Assembly: GCF_900142275.1 (NCBI RefSeq)
Contig: NZ_FRAI01000009.1
Span: forward strand, 1-64,000
Length of the DNA: 64,000 nt
Reading direction: 5' to 3'
Source of the DNA: Anaerobranca californiensis DSM 14826
GTDB taxonomy: Bacteria > Bacillota > Proteinivoracia > Proteinivoracales > Proteinivoracaceae
Shown: piece by piece, positions 1 through 10,987 of the stretch
Position numbering within the stretch: the first letter of the stretch is position 1
Layout: each line of letters begins with the position of its first letter
The notes under the pieces: model-generated
What the model saw: the letters and a program-made list of their open reading frames with translations, nothing else
Database searches by the model: none
What the model was told of the DNA's origin: nothing
Position numbers and translations under genes: made by a program

Positions 1-110
1 AACTCAGAAATATTAATATATTGGTCAAGAAGCTCAAGTAAGTGAGGTTTTTGAACAACAAATTTATTAAAATCATCAATAAAATCAGAAAAATGAAGTT
101 GTGTTATCAT
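1..110 (-). CDS. N-terminal start of a leftward gene, possibly an IS transposase (partial)
   Basis: An open frame runs off the left edge. It starts at the ATG whose complement is 108-110, with a strong GAAAGGAGAT ribosome binding site at 115-125 on the minus strand. The 36 visible codons read MITQLHFSDF, then a segment ending LLELLDQYINISE. A KP-x-LL-x-LLD-x-YI pattern near the N-terminus is reminiscent of DDE transposases of the IS4/IS1182 type in Clostridia, but no catalytic residue lies in the window, so this is a guess from memory. It is divergent from dnaK and occupies the place where grpE usually lies. It could equally be an ordinary host gene. Confidence 0.4.
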   Translation of the reverse strand, partial: MITQLHFSDFIDDFNKFVVQKPHLLELLDQYINISE

Positions 111-201
111 GCAGGATCTCCTTTCACTTTGGTATGAATTTCAATATTTGGGATAATATACAATTCAACAAAAGTGGAGGAAAATCCTGCTGATATATAA
201 G

Positions 202-238
202 GTGAAACCCTTTAAAATCAATAATTTTGGGGTTTTAC
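202..238. repeat. Inverted repeat upstream of dnaK
   Basis: GTGAAACCC (202-210) can pair with GGGTTTTAC (230-238), and inner arms AAAAT (214-218) and ATTTT (224-228) extend the hairpin. No T-run follows, so it is not an obvious terminator. It may be a leader structure, a regulator site or part of an insertion sequence end. It is not a CIRCE element: the TTAGCACTC/GAGTGCTAA arms are absent from 1-278. Confidence 0.4.
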
Positions 239-275
239 AAAAGGCTAAAATAATATAATTAGTAGGAGGGAATGA

Positions 276-2114
<1,839 letters not shown>

Positions 2115-2120
2115 ATAAAG

Positions 2121-2157
2121 AAAAAGTCAAAGCATCAATAGGATGCTTTGACTTTTT
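2121..2157 (+). terminator. Rho-independent terminator between dnaK and dnaJ
   Basis: A perfect 16-bp stem, AAAAAGTCAAAGCATC pairing with GATGCTTTGACTTTTT around a 5-base loop, ends in a T-run just after the dnaK stop. It probably trims dnaJ expression relative to dnaK, because no strong separate dnaJ promoter is obvious in the 48 bases that follow. Confidence 0.85.
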
Positions 2158-2205
2158 CGCCTAACTATGATAAATTTTTTTTGAAACCAAATTGAGGTGA
2201 GAGTT

Positions 2206-3336
2206 ATGAGTAAAAGGGATTATTACGAGGTGCTGGGTGTAAAAAAGGATGCAAGTCAAGAAGAAATAAAAAAGGCATACAGGATTTTAGCTAGGAAATA
2301 CCATCCCGATGTAAACCCGGGTAATAAAGATGCAGAAGCAAAATTTAAGGAAGTAAAAGAAGCCTATGAAACCCTTTCCGATCCCCAAAAAAGGCAATAT
2401 TATGATCAATTTGGACACGTCGATCCCAATAACGGAGGATTTGGTGGCTTTGGCGGACAAGGATTTGGAGGTTTTGGTGGCTTTGAAGATATATTTGAAT
2501 CCTTTTTTGGCGGCGGTTTTGGTACACAGGCTGCTAGAAGAGGTCCAGTCAGAGGTGCTGACCTTCGCTATGACCTAGAAATTACCTTTGAAGAAGCGGC
2601 ATTTGGGATAGAGCGGGAAATTTCTGTTCAAAAAATGACCAATTGTACAACATGTAATGGTACTGGGGCAAAAAGCCAAAGCAGTATAAAAACTTGTCCA
2701 ACTTGTAAAGGTACAGGCCAAATTCAATATACACAAAATACCCCTTTTGGTCGTTTCATCAATGTTAAGACTTGTGATAGTTGTCATGGTGAAGGAACTA
2801 TTATTAAAGAACCTTGTACAACATGTAATGGCAGGGGTAAAGTATTAGCAAACAAAAAAATTCTCATAAAGGTACCGGCAGGAATAGATCATGGCCAAAG
2901 GTTAAGGGTTGCTGGAGAAGGAGAACCAGGAGAGAAAGGGGGACCACCAGGAGATTTATATGTCTTTATTCATATTAAGCCCCACTCCATCTTTAAACGG
3001 ATCGATAATGATGTAATAATTGAAGAAACTATTTCTTACGTCCAAGGAGCTTTAGGGGTAGAAATTGAAGTTCCTACATTAGATGGTAAAGCAAAATTAA
3101 AAATTCCTCCAGGCACTCAAAGTGGTACAATATTTAAATTGAAGGGCAAGGGAATTCCATATATCAGAGGTATCGGCCGTGGAGATCAGCATGTTAAAGT
3201 AAAGGTGGAAATTCCTAAAACCTTATCTGAAGAAGAAAGACAATACTTGAGAAAAATCGCGGAAATTCGCAAAGAACCAGTAGATAATAGTTCAAAGGGT
3301 ATTTTCAGTAGAGTTAAAGATGCTTTTAAAAATTAA
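2206..3336 (+). CDS. dnaJ: Chaperone DnaJ (Hsp40)
   Basis: Co-chaperone that delivers substrates to DnaK and stimulates its ATPase. Domains in order: J domain (residues 1-70) with HPD in KYHPDVN; a Gly/Phe-rich linker with repeated GGFGG; four CxxCxGxG zinc motifs ([32 protein letters not shown]) at about 145-215; then the substrate-binding C-terminal domains. The start is placed at ATG 2206, giving 376 residues, because GAGGTGAG lies 5 bases upstream; an in-frame GTG at 2197 overlaps that ribosome binding site and is unlikely. It is co-directional with prmA. Confidence 0.97.
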   Translation: MSKRDYYEVLGVKKDASQEEIKKAYRILARKYHPDVNPGNKDAEAKFKEVKEAYETLSDPQKRQYYDQFGHVDPNNGGFGGFGGQGFGGFGGFEDIFESFFGGGFGTQAARRGPVRGADLRYDLEITFEEAAFGIEREISVQKMTNCTTCNGTGAKSQSSIKTCPTCKGTGQIQYTQNTPFGRFINVKTCDSCHGEGTIIKEPCTTCNGRGKVLANKKILIKVPAGIDHGQRLRVAGEGEPGEKGGPPGDLYVFIHIKPHSIFKRIDNDVIIEETISYVQGALGVEIEVPTLDGKAKLKIPPGTQSGTIFKLKGKGIPYIRGIGRGDQHVKVKVEIPKTLSEEERQYLRKIAEIRKEPVDNSSKGIFSRVKDAFKN

Positions 3337-3356
3337 CTTTTTAAGGAGTGAAGTAG

Positions 3357-4277
3357 GTGGAGTGGTTAGAAGTTAAAATTAGCACTGACCCTTTATATGG
3401 AGAAGCAATTTGCAATTTTATCCATGAAATAGGGGTTGGCGGAGTGGTTATTGAAGATCAGCAAACAGTAGAAAATTATATTAAAAGCAATGTATGGGAT
3501 TATTATAGTGAAGATGTTCATGTCCTAGAGGATGGTATGATAATTAAATGTTATTTACCGGTAAATGATAAATTACATGACACCCTATCGGCAATTAGAA
3601 GCTATGTAGCAACAGTTAATGAACAAGGGGAGTACAGTGTAACCACCACCCAACTTTCACAACATGACTGGGAACATCAATGGAAACAATTTTATAAAAC
3701 CGTTTATGTGACCCCTAAATTAGTAATTAAGCCTAAGTGGGTAGAGTATACTAAAAAGGGTGATGAAAAGGTAGTTGAATTAGATCCGGGGCTTGCCTTC
3801 GGTACCGGTACACACCCTACAACAAATCTTTGTTTAAAAAAGTTAATAGAATTGGTATCTTCCGATACAACTATTATCGATGTGGGATGCGGTTCAGGAA
3901 TTTTATCAATAGCAGCGGCCCTATTTGGAGGTAAAGCAATAGCTTTAGATATTGATCCTTTGGCCGTTAAAGCAGCAAAGGAGAATGTAGAGTTAAATAA
4001 CTTATCAGATAGAGTAACGGTACTAGAAGGAACCCTTTCTAGTCAAAATCTACCACAATGTGATATTTTAGTGGCTAATATTATCGCAGATGTTATATTA
4101 ACTTTAATTCCTCAAATAGAATATGTGTTAAAACCAAATGGATATATGATTTTTTCAGGAATAATTATATCCCGTCAAAAAGAAGTTATAGAATGTTTAA
4201 ATAACCATAAATATATAATCAAAGACATTGATATTGACGGAGATTGGGTAGCTATAACAGCTCAAAGGATGGAGTAA
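3357..4277 (+). CDS. prmA: Ribosomal protein L11 methyltransferase
   Basis: SAM-dependent enzyme that trimethylates ribosomal protein L11. The N-terminal substrate-recognition domain is followed by a Rossmann methyltransferase domain with the SAM motif DVGCGSGILSIAA near residue 175 and the PrmA signature LDPGLAFGTGTHPTT just before it. The GTG start sits 8 bases after AAGGAG. It is 306 residues, a normal length. The gene lies in the widespread dnaK-dnaJ-prmA-rsmE order, and its stop is one base from the rsmE start, so the two are translationally linked. Confidence 0.96.
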   Translation: MEWLEVKISTDPLYGEAICNFIHEIGVGGVVIEDQQTVENYIKSNVWDYYSEDVHVLEDGMIIKCYLPVNDKLHDTLSAIRSYVATVNEQGEYSVTTTQLSQHDWEHQWKQFYKTVYVTPKLVIKPKWVEYTKKGDEKVVELDPGLAFGTGTHPTTNLCLKKLIELVSSDTTIIDVGCGSGILSIAAALFGGKAIALDIDPLAVKAAKENVELNNLSDRVTVLEGTLSSQNLPQCDILVANIIADVILTLIPQIEYVLKPNGYMIFSGIIISRQKEVIECLNNHKYIIKDIDIDGDWVAITAQRME

Positions 4278-4278
4278 A

Positions 4279-5022
4279 ATGTTTAGGATAGCAATAGATC
4301 AAAAACTTAGTATAGGTCAAAAACTGTTAATATCCGGTGAAGAATACCATTATATAACTAAAGTATTGAGGCTGAAAGAAAAAGATGAAATTATCGTATT
4401 TAACCAATCCGAGGAGTTTTTGTCCTCGGTTTTGTGTCAATCCCAAAAAGAAGTAACATTGCTTGTAAAGGAAAAATTAGAAAATGACAAAGAACCGAAT
4501 AAAGAAGTTGTATTAGCCTTTGGTTATCCAAAGGGAGAAAAAATAGATTGGATAGTACAAAAGGCTACAGAACTTGGAGTAAGGGAAATTTGGCCAGTTA
4601 TAACAAATCGTTCATTGATAAAGTTAGATGATAAAAAAATAGCTAAAAAGATAGAAAGACTTTATAAAATTGCTAAAGAAGCAACTGAACAGTGTGGTAG
4701 GTTAAAAATCCCTAAAATAAATATTTTTAGCTCTACTAAAGAAATGGCTAAAAATATCAGTGGTGAAGACCTTTTATTAATACCTTGGGAAAAGGAAAAG
4801 GAAAACACCCTGCCTAAAGAAAAATTAAAGGAAATAAATGGGAAAATTATAATCTTTATTGGTCCTGAAGGTGGTTTCGATAAGGGAGAAATAGAAGTAT
4901 TTAATTCTTTTTCAACCATCACTTTAGGTAAAAGGATTTTAAGGGCGGAAACGGCATGTATAGTGGCAACAACCCTAGTAATGTATAACCTAGGAGAACT
5001 AGGAGGTAAGGGATTTGAATAA
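4279..5022 (+). CDS. rsmE: 16S rRNA (uracil-1498-N3)-methyltransferase
   Basis: Methylates U1498 of 16S rRNA. The family architecture is visible: an N-terminal PUA-like domain with the motif GEEYHYITKVLRLK, then a SPOUT methyltransferase domain. SAM-knot motifs are KATELGV, a Glu-rich stretch at EATEQCGR, FIGPEGGF and GKRILRAETA. It is 247 residues, typical for the family. The start follows prmA directly, and the end overlaps mtaB by 8 bases. Confidence 0.96.
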   Translation: MFRIAIDQKLSIGQKLLISGEEYHYITKVLRLKEKDEIIVFNQSEEFLSSVLCQSQKEVTLLVKEKLENDKEPNKEVVLAFGYPKGEKIDWIVQKATELGVREIWPVITNRSLIKLDDKKIAKKIERLYKIAKEATEQCGRLKIPKINIFSSTKEMAKNISGEDLLLIPWEKEKENTLPKEKLKEINGKIIIFIGPEGGFDKGEIEVFNSFSTITLGKRILRAETACIVATTLVMYNLGELGGKGFE

Positions 5023-6337
5023 AGTAGCATTTATGACACTAGGATGTAAAGTTAATCAAGATGAAACGGAAAGTATGATGGATTTATTTAAAAAAAGCGG
5101 TTATCAAGTGGTGGATTTTGATGATAAATCAGATATCTATGTAATAAATACTTGTACTGTTACTCAAGTTGGAAGTAAAAAGTCAAGGCAAATGATAAGA
5201 AGGGCCCATCGCTTAAACCCCGATGCTTTAATAGTAGTTACAGGTTGTTATTCTCAAACAGCTAGCGAAGAAGTGGCAAAAATTCCTGGAGTCCGTTTAA
5301 TAGTTGGCAATGACCAAAAACACAATATTGTAAAATTATCAGAAGAAGCTTTAAATAAAAGAAAAGATGAAAAACCTAAAATTTTAGTTTCACAAAGACA
5401 TGAATTAACAGAATTCCATTCATTACCAATTGCTACAAATCGTCAGCGCCATAGGGCTACCCTTAAAATACAAGAAGGTTGTGACAATTTCTGTACATAC
5501 TGTATTGTTCCTTATGCAAGGGGGCCAATTCGCAGCAAACCATTAAAAGATGTGGTGGAAGATTGTAAACAATTGGTAAAAGAAGGTTATCGGGAAATTG
5601 TTTTAACGGGAATCCATTTAGGATCCTATGGAAAAGACTTATCAGAATCTTTGAGTTTAGCAGATGTGGTAAATTCTTTGAGTGAGTTAAGTGATTTAAA
5701 GAGGCTAAGGTTAAGTTCCATAGAACCTACCGATTTTTCCGTGGAATTATTAACAGCTATTAAAAATTCAAATAATATCTGCAACCATTTTCACGTACCT
5801 TTACAAAATGGTTGTGATAAAATTTTAGATTTAATGGGTCGCAAATATAATACCGCATATTATGAAAAAGTAATAGAAACCTTACGTTCTCTAAAAAAAG
5901 ATGTAGCTATAACAACTGATATTATGGTAGGTTTTCCTGGAGAAACAGAAGAAGATTTTAATAAAACATTAGAATTTGTCCAAAAAATTCAATTCTCTGG
6001 TATCCATGTATTTAAATATTCCCCAAGGGAAGGTACCCCTGCCAGTAGTTTTCCTAATCAGGTGCCGAATTCAATTAAAGATAAAAGAAGTGATATATTA
6101 ACAAAAAAAGCTTTAGAACTTAAACAGCAGTTTAATCAACTCTTTTTAGGAAAAGAAGTAGATGTTTTATTTGAAAAAGCTGTAGATGATCAAATAGAAG
6201 GACACACTACCAATTATATAGTAGTTCAAGCTTATGGAAGAAAAGAGTTATTAGGCTCTATTTTACCTGTGGAATTATTAGAAATTAGAGGAGAAAGTGT
6301 ATTTGGCAGAATAAAAGGTGAATTTAACGGAAGATAA
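5015..6337 (+). CDS. mtaB: tRNA N6-threonylcarbamoyladenosine methylthiotransferase
   Basis: Radical-SAM enzyme that adds a methylthio group to t6A37 of tRNAs decoding ANN codons. The N-terminal UPF0004 domain carries the cluster cysteines in TLGCKVNQ, NTCTVT and VTGCYSQ. The radical SAM CxxxCxxC motif is CDNFCTYC, followed by IVPYARGP; a C-terminal TRAM domain follows. It is 440 residues. The start is TTG 5015 inside the 3' end of rsmE, with GGAGGTAAGG upstream. The UPF0004 sequence and t6A-enzyme-like spacing favour MtaB over MiaB. Confidence 0.95.
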   Translation: MNKVAFMTLGCKVNQDETESMMDLFKKSGYQVVDFDDKSDIYVINTCTVTQVGSKKSRQMIRRAHRLNPDALIVVTGCYSQTASEEVAKIPGVRLIVGNDQKHNIVKLSEEALNKRKDEKPKILVSQRHELTEFHSLPIATNRQRHRATLKIQEGCDNFCTYCIVPYARGPIRSKPLKDVVEDCKQLVKEGYREIVLTGIHLGSYGKDLSESLSLADVVNSLSELSDLKRLRLSSIEPTDFSVELLTAIKNSNNICNHFHVPLQNGCDKILDLMGRKYNTAYYEKVIETLRSLKKDVAITTDIMVGFPGETEEDFNKTLEFVQKIQFSGIHVFKYSPREGTPASSFPNQVPNSIKDKRSDILTKKALELKQQFNQLFLGKEVDVLFEKAVDDQIEGHTTNYIVVQAYGRKELLGSILPVELLEIRGESVFGRIKGEFNGR

Positions 6338-6378
6338 GTGCATATAGTATTAGTGAAAAAAACAAGGGGGAAAATAAT

Positions 6379-6873
6379 ATGGGAAGAGTATTTGTTTTTG
6401 AAGGAAAACGGTTGATTCCTCTGTTTATTTTACTAATGCTATTGATTACTGTATCTGTTTACGACGCTTTATTTCCTACAACAACTCCAGCGACCATTAC
6501 TGGGGAGATGGTGCATTATGTAAGTGTTGAACAGGGAAATCTTTACCCACAAAAGCAATTTTTGATTTTTGACAACTTAGAAAGTTATGTTAAGTTTTTA
6601 CAAAACAATAATCTGGCATTACCTAATCATAATTTTGATCCAAACAACAATTGGGCAATAATAACTATGAACTTTAAAATTCAGAACTTTACCAATACAT
6701 CTGATGACTTAGGAAGAAAAGTATTAAATGTAATTTGTACTGAAAAAAATGCCCAATATCAAATTTACATAGTGCCTAAGGATCAACAATTAGATCAAAG
6801 GGATGTGGTTTGGAATTTTTATGATGAACGGGGTAGAAAATTAGAAGGGATAAAATTAAGGGTAAACCCATGA
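6379..6873 (+). CDS. Unknown membrane-anchored protein
   Basis: I do not recognise this 164-residue protein. Residues 13-28 form one hydrophobic segment after a short basic start (EGKRLIP), giving a signal-anchor layout with the rest outside the membrane. The exterior part (about 35-164) has no cysteines apart from one and alternating polar and hydrophobic strands, suggestive of a small beta-rich domain. It has its own ribosome binding site (AAGGGGGAA) 41 bases after mtaB and is closed by a terminator that begins inside its last codons. Function unknown. Confidence 0.75.
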   Translation: MGRVFVFEGKRLIPLFILLMLLITVSVYDALFPTTTPATITGEMVHYVSVEQGNLYPQKQFLIFDNLESYVKFLQNNNLALPNHNFDPNNNWAIITMNFKIQNFTNTSDDLGRKVLNVICTEKNAQYQIYIVPKDQQLDQRDVVWNFYDERGRKLEGIKLRVNP

Positions 6874-6899
6874 AAAGGTTTACCCTTAAAAATTTGTTT
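6856..6899 (+). terminator. Terminator overlapping the stop codon
   Basis: A 13-bp stem, TTAAGGGTAAACC (6856-6868) with GGTTTACCCTTAA (6877-6889), is followed by AAATTTGTTTT. The left arm lies inside the last codons of the preceding gene, whose TGA is in the loop. Confidence 0.7.
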
Positions 6900-6982
6900 T
6901 AAAAGATTAGGAAAATACAAAGATAAAAGAGGAATTATTTAAATACGTGTTGAAATAATATAAATATAAGGGGGGTGAGATT

Positions 6983-7312
6983 ATGGACTGTATTTTTTGT
7001 AAAATTGTAAAAGGTGAAATTCCTGCAAAAAAAGTATATGAAGATAATGATGTTTTGGCTTTTCACGATATAAATCCCCAAGCTCCCATTCATATACTAA
7101 TAATTCCTAAAAAACACTATTCTAACATCCTCCAAACAGAACTTAAAGAAATTAAACCAATTTTTAAAGCTATTAAAAAACTTGCCAGTGATTTGGAATT
7201 AGAGGAAGGTTTTAGGATAGTTAATAACTGCGGTGAACTAGGCGGTCAAACAGTAGAACATGTACACTTTCACCTTTTAGGAAAAAGAAAATTAACTTGG
7301 CCGCCAGGATAG
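6983..7312 (+). CDS. HIT-family nucleotide hydrolase (HinT-like)
   Basis: Small purine-nucleoside phosphoramidase or related hydrolase of the histidine-triad superfamily. The family hallmark is HVHFHLLG near the C-terminus (His-x-His-x-His-xx), with the N-terminal CIFCKIVKGEIPA typical of HINT proteins and HILIIPKKHY in the core. At 109 residues it is the normal short form. The ribosome binding site AAGGGGGGTGAG is just upstream. Acts in the cytoplasm; the physiological substrate is uncertain. Confidence 0.93.
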   Translation: MDCIFCKIVKGEIPAKKVYEDNDVLAFHDINPQAPIHILIIPKKHYSNILQTELKEIKPIFKAIKKLASDLELEEGFRIVNNCGELGGQTVEHVHFHLLGKRKLTWPPG

Positions 7313-7321
7313 GATATTTCC

Positions 7322-7350
7322 TTGACAGTTATTTACCTTTTATGTATAAT
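7322..7350 (+). promoter_or_regulatory. Housekeeping promoter of rpsU-yqeY
   Basis: A perfect sigma-A promoter: TTGACA (7322-7327), a 17-base spacer and TATAAT (7345-7350). It lies 84 bases upstream of rpsU. Confidence 0.85.
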
Positions 7351-7433
7351 ATCATTGTTATATTAAATTTCACTAATATTCCAGTACTAAAATATTGAGT
7401 TTTACTGGTTTGTAGCGAGGGGAGGGAAACAAG

Positions 7434-7610
7434 GTGGCTGAAGTCAAAATTGGCAAAAACGAGTCCCTGGATAATGCCCTAAGGCGTTTTAAACGCTCAT
7501 GCCAACGCTCTGGCGTTCTCTCAGAACTCCGCAAAAGAGAATTCTACGATAAACCAAGCGTAAAACGTAAAAAGAAAGCAGAAGCAGCAAGGAAGAAGAA
7601 AAAGTTCTAG
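7434..7610 (+). CDS. rpsU: 30S ribosomal protein S21
   Basis: Small-subunit ribosomal protein of 58 residues, close to the usual 57-60. It begins [20 protein letters not shown] and contains [18 protein letters not shown], followed by a Lys/Arg-rich tail; this is the standard S21 layout. The GTG start follows GGGGAGGG at 7419-7426. A consensus promoter lies just upstream, and yqeY follows after 14 bases, the usual Firmicutes pairing. Confidence 0.96.
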   Translation: MAEVKIGKNESLDNALRRFKRSCQRSGVLSELRKREFYDKPSVKRKKKAEAARKKKKF

Positions 7611-7624
7611 AGGAGGGAAAGCCA

Positions 7625-8071
7625 TTGAATTTGGTAGACCGCCTGACGGCAGACATGAAAACTGCCATGAAAAATGGAGATAAATTGGCTCTGTCTGTTA
7701 TACGTATGATGCGTTCGGAAATCAAATATGCAGAAATCTCTAAAGGAAGTCCTCTCACTGAAGAAGATGTCCTAGAAGTTCTTAGTAGAGAATGTAAAAA
7801 GAGAAGGGATTCCATTGAGGAATATATAAAAGGGAATCGTCAAGATATAGCTGCTCAACTAGAAAAGGAAGTGGAAATTATCAGCACTTACTTGCCTAAA
7901 CAGCTAACTAGAGAAGAAATCCAGAGTATAATAGATGAGGGCTTAAGAGAAACACAAGTTTCTTCTGTAAAAGAAATGGGTAAACTTATGGCATATATCA
8001 TGCCGAAAGTAAAAGGAAAAGCAGATGGAAAACTTGTCAATCAATTAGTAAAAGAAAGGCTATCTAACTAG
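7625..8071 (+). CDS. yqeY: GatB/YqeY domain protein
   Basis: 148-residue member of the YqeY family, related to the tail domain of the GatB amidotransferase subunit; it is thought to contact tRNA, but its exact role is unsettled. Recognisable blocks are LTADMKTAMKNGDKLALSVIRM at the start (split here for length as LTADMKTAMK and LALSVIRM) and VKEMGKLMAYIMPKVKGKADG near the end (KEMGKLM, KGKADG). The TTG start follows GAGGAGGG. Co-transcribed with rpsU. Confidence 0.93.
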   Translation: MNLVDRLTADMKTAMKNGDKLALSVIRMMRSEIKYAEISKGSPLTEEDVLEVLSRECKKRRDSIEEYIKGNRQDIAAQLEKEVEIISTYLPKQLTREEIQSIIDEGLRETQVSSVKEMGKLMAYIMPKVKGKADGKLVNQLVKERLSN

Positions 8072-8083
8072 ATAGCTTTTTTG
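8055..8083 (+). terminator. Terminator after yqeY
   Basis: GGCTATCT pairs with AGATAGC around a short loop and is followed by six T residues. The stem overlaps the yqeY stop codon. Confidence 0.7.
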
Positions 8084-8106
8084 TAATCTAAAGGTATAAA
8101 CTTTTT

Positions 8107-8149
8107 ATAAAGTCTTCTGTTAATTGTAAAAGGGGACTTTATTTTTTTT
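8107..8149 (+). terminator. Second hairpin and T-run after yqeY
   Basis: ATAAAGTC (8107-8114) pairs with GACTTTAT (8135-8142) around a 20-base loop, followed by seven T residues. It is weaker than the first hairpin and probably a back-up terminator. Confidence 0.5.
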
Positions 8150-8244
8150 GAAAACTTTAAAATAATTTCTAAAATTTTGCAGGAATTTAGTATTTTAGCA
8201 TAGAATATATAGTGATACAGTTTAAAAAAAGGGAGGTGACATTT

Positions 8245-9555
8245 GTGAAAAAGCTGAATATAGTGATACTATTGATGCTGTTCATTTTTTATACTTTCCT
8301 TTCTACACCAATTAGTTATGCTAATGGGGATAACAGTGTTTTCCTTATAACTTTAGACCGTGAAATAGATGGAGCTTTACCAAGGATTTTGAGAAGAGCT
8401 ATTAATGAAGCAGAAATGTCTAAAGTAGATTTAATAATATTAGAAATTAATTCACCTGGAGGATATATTAAAGAAGCAGGGCAAATTAGGGATATTTTAG
8501 TTTCTACAGATATTCCCATTTATGCCTTTGTTAATAATAACGCCTTTTCAGCAGCAGCTTTTTTAGCCTTAGCCTGTGATAGAATATACATGACCCCTCA
8601 AGGAGCAATTGGAGATGCCCAAGTAATATTGGCGGACGGACAACCGGCACCTGAAAAAATAATATCAGCGTGGGATGGCCAAATGCGTTCATTGGCAGAA
8701 GCAAGGGGTAGAGACCCTGAAATAGCTTCTGCTATGGTGAGAATTGAAAAGGAAATTGAAGGCTTAGTTAGTAAAAATGAGTTATTAACATTGACAGCTA
8801 ATCAAGCCCTTCAATATGGGTATTGTGAAGGTATATATAACTCAATAGAGGAGTTATTGACAGCTTTAAATTATCATAATCCAAAGATAATCAAATTTGA
8901 ACAATCATTGGCAGAAACTCTAGCCCGTTTTATTACAGCCCCGCAAGTTGCTTCAATTTTACTTTCTGTGGGAATGTTTGCCTTAATTATTGAAGTCTTT
9001 TCCTCTGGTTTTGGTATAGCAGGTATAATTTCTATAATATCTTTTACACTATTTTTTGGTGGCCATATCATTGCAGGCTTTGCCAATCTAGAGTTTATAA
9101 TTTTATTTATTTTAGGTATTCTATTGTTGATTGCAGAAATGTTTTTTGCAGGTTTCGGTATTTTGGGAGTTGGAGGGGTTACTTTGATATTTTTAAGTGT
9201 AATTTTTACTGCCAGGTCAGTTTCTGATGGTTTAGTTATTTTAGGATGGGCAATTTTGTTTACTATTATTTTGCTAGTTGTTTTCTATAAATTATTGGCA
9301 AAATCAAAACGTTTAGATAAATTAGTGTTGAAACAGCAAGAAAATAAAGAACAAGGTTATATAGCATCAGCAAAATATGAAAATTTACTAGGAAAAGAAG
9401 GAAAAACGATTACAATGCTACGACCTTCAGGTATTGCTGAAATTGATGGTCAACGGTATGATGTGGTTTCAGAAGGTAGTTTTATTTCTTCCAACACCAA
9501 AATAAAAGTCGTTAAAGTTGGAAGTAATAATATAGTAGTTAAAAAAATTGACTAA
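8245..9555 (+). CDS. nfeD: NfeD-like membrane serine protease
   Basis: Long-form NfeD (NfeD1b) of 436 residues. A signal peptide (residues 1-24) precedes a ClpP-like protease domain (about 30-220) containing [20 protein letters not shown], where the Ser of FSAA is the expected nucleophile. Four or five transmembrane segments (about 235-365) and a C-terminal OB-fold NfeD domain follow. The GTG at 8245 is chosen because GGGAGGTGA lies just upstream; the open frame extends to 8212 without a ribosome binding site. It pairs with floA, as usual for stomatin/flotillin operons. Confidence 0.93.
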   Translation: MKKLNIVILLMLFIFYTFLSTPISYANGDNSVFLITLDREIDGALPRILRRAINEAEMSKVDLIILEINSPGGYIKEAGQIRDILVSTDIPIYAFVNNNAFSAAAFLALACDRIYMTPQGAIGDAQVILADGQPAPEKIISAWDGQMRSLAEARGRDPEIASAMVRIEKEIEGLVSKNELLTLTANQALQYGYCEGIYNSIEELLTALNYHNPKIIKFEQSLAETLARFITAPQVASILLSVGMFALIIEVFSSGFGIAGIISIISFTLFFGGHIIAGFANLEFIILFILGILLLIAEMFFAGFGILGVGGVTLIFLSVIFTARSVSDGLVILGWAILFTIILLVVFYKLLAKSKRLDKLVLKQQENKEQGYIASAKYENLLGKEGKTITMLRPSGIAEIDGQRYDVVSEGSFISSNTKIKVVKVGSNNIVVKKID

Positions 9556-9568
9556 GGAGGTTTTATTT

Positions 9569-10552
9569 ATGCCAGAAACAATGATTTTTATGGTGATTTT
9601 AATTTTTCTAGGTATACTCTTTTTAACATTGTTATTTAGTTTTATACCAGTAGGTCTCTGGATTTCTGCTTGGGCAGCAGGGGTTAAGATAGGTTTATTT
9701 AACCTTGTAGGAATGAGGATAAGAAAAGTAATCCCAGCTAGAATTGTAAATCCGTTAATAAAAGCTACTAAAGCAGGTTTAGATTTACAGATTGATAAAT
9801 TAGAAGCCCATTATTTAGCAGGGGGTAATGTTGACAGGGTAGTCAATGCTTTAATTGCTGCCCAAAGGGCAGATATCGATTTAGGTTTTGAAAGGGCAAC
9901 TGCCATCGATTTAGCAGGTAGAGATGTTTTGCAAGCTGTACAAATGAGTGTTAATCCTAAGGTTATAGAAACTCCTGTTGTAGCCGCTGTGGCAAAGGAT
10001 GGTATTGAAGTAAAAGCTAAGGCAAGGGTGACAGTAAGGGCTAATATCGATCGCCTTGTCGGTGGTGCCGGTGAAGAAACTATTATTGCCAGGGTTGGTG
10101 AAGGTATAGTAACAACAATAGGTTCTGCTCAAACCCATAAAGAAGTTTTAGAAAATCCCGATGCTATTTCACGGAATGTTTTAGATCGCTCACTAGACGC
10201 AGGAACAGCTTTTCAAATTTTATCCATCGATATAGCGGATGTTGATGTAGGTAAAAATATTGGAGCTGAGTTACAAACAGACCAAGCTGAAGCTGATAAG
10301 CGAATTGCCCAGGCTAAAGCTGAAGAAAGAAGGGCAATGGCCGTTGCTTTAGAGCAAGAAATGAAGGCTAGGGTTCAAGAAATGAGAGCTAAAGTTGTGG
10401 AAGCGGAAGCTGAAGTACCTAAGGCTATGGCCCAGGCTTTAAGGGAAGGAAGAATATCCGTTATGGATTACTACCAGTTGAAAAATATCAATGCTGATAC
10501 AAATATGAGGGAAGCAATTTCAAAAAGTTCTAAAGAAGAAAAAGGAAGTTAA
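9569..10552 (+). CDS. floA: Flotillin-like protein FloA
   Basis: Membrane scaffold of functional membrane microdomains. Residues 1-30 are a hydrophobic hairpin anchor, followed by an SPFH/band-7-like domain ([20 protein letters not shown] near 135-155) and a coiled-coil tail rich in Ala and Glu ([20 protein letters not shown]). It is 327 residues, normal for FloA (YqfA). The start is ATG 9569 with AAGGAGG ahead; the TTG at 9548 lies inside nfeD. The first codons overlap the promoter-free junction, so nfeD-floA are co-transcribed. Confidence 0.95.
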   Translation: MPETMIFMVILIFLGILFLTLLFSFIPVGLWISAWAAGVKIGLFNLVGMRIRKVIPARIVNPLIKATKAGLDLQIDKLEAHYLAGGNVDRVVNALIAAQRADIDLGFERATAIDLAGRDVLQAVQMSVNPKVIETPVVAAVAKDGIEVKAKARVTVRANIDRLVGGAGEETIIARVGEGIVTTIGSAQTHKEVLENPDAISRNVLDRSLDAGTAFQILSIDIADVDVGKNIGAELQTDQAEADKRIAQAKAEERRAMAVALEQEMKARVQEMRAKVVEAEAEVPKAMAQALREGRISVMDYYQLKNINADTNMREAISKSSKEEKGS

Positions 10553-10563
10553 GGTGAATAATT

Positions 10564-10926
10564 ATGGAACTCATAATTTTCCTGATCTTAACTATCTTAT
10601 TTTCTTTAATTAAAAGTTTAATTGAACAAAATGAAAAAAATAAAGGTAAGCCAATATTAGAACCTAAATATGAAAAATTTCCTATAGAACAAAAGGCTAA
10701 AGTTGTTATCAATAAAGAAAAGCCAGTTTTTGAAAAGATAGAAAAAACTATAAAAACAACAATTCCTCAAAATCAGACATTACCAGTTAAAGAAAATAAA
10801 ACCTATGAGCAACTAGCAAATCAAAATCTAGAATTAAGTTTTGAACATGAGGATTTAATCAAGGGAGTAATTATGTCGGAAATCCTTGATAATCCAAGAT
10901 TTAAAAAACCATATAAATTCCGCTAA
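10564..10926 (+). CDS. Unknown small protein with conserved-looking C-terminus
   Basis: 120 residues. The first 18 are a hydrophobic anchor, followed by a charged, Lys-rich, probably disordered linker. The C-terminus reads LIKGVIMSEILDNPRFKKPY. A G-[IV]-IMSEIL-x-x-PR-x-KKPY ending recurs, from memory, in small hypothetical proteins next to floA or yqfC in Clostridia; no function is known to me. It follows floA after 11 bases with GTTAAGGTGA as ribosome binding site. Membrane association is inferred. Confidence 0.7.
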   Translation: MELIIFLILTILFSLIKSLIEQNEKNKGKPILEPKYEKFPIEQKAKVVINKEKPVFEKIEKTIKTTIPQNQTLPVKENKTYEQLANQNLELSFEHEDLIKGVIMSEILDNPRFKKPYKFR

Positions 10927-10937
10927 TATTTAGTTAT

Positions 10938-10987
10938 ACCTCCTTCTATTTTGGCATATTGTTAAAATAGACAGGAGGTGTTTTTTT
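10938..10987 (+). terminator. Hairpin with T-run that buries the yqfC ribosome binding site
   Basis: ACCTCCT (10938-10944) pairs with AGGAGGT (10973-10979), and CTATTTT (10946-10952) with AAAATAG (10964-10970), leaving an 11-base loop. Seven T residues follow, and then the ATG of yqfC at 10988. The right arm is the Shine-Dalgarno sequence of yqfC. The structure therefore reads both as an intrinsic terminator and as a translation block. Confidence 0.65.
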
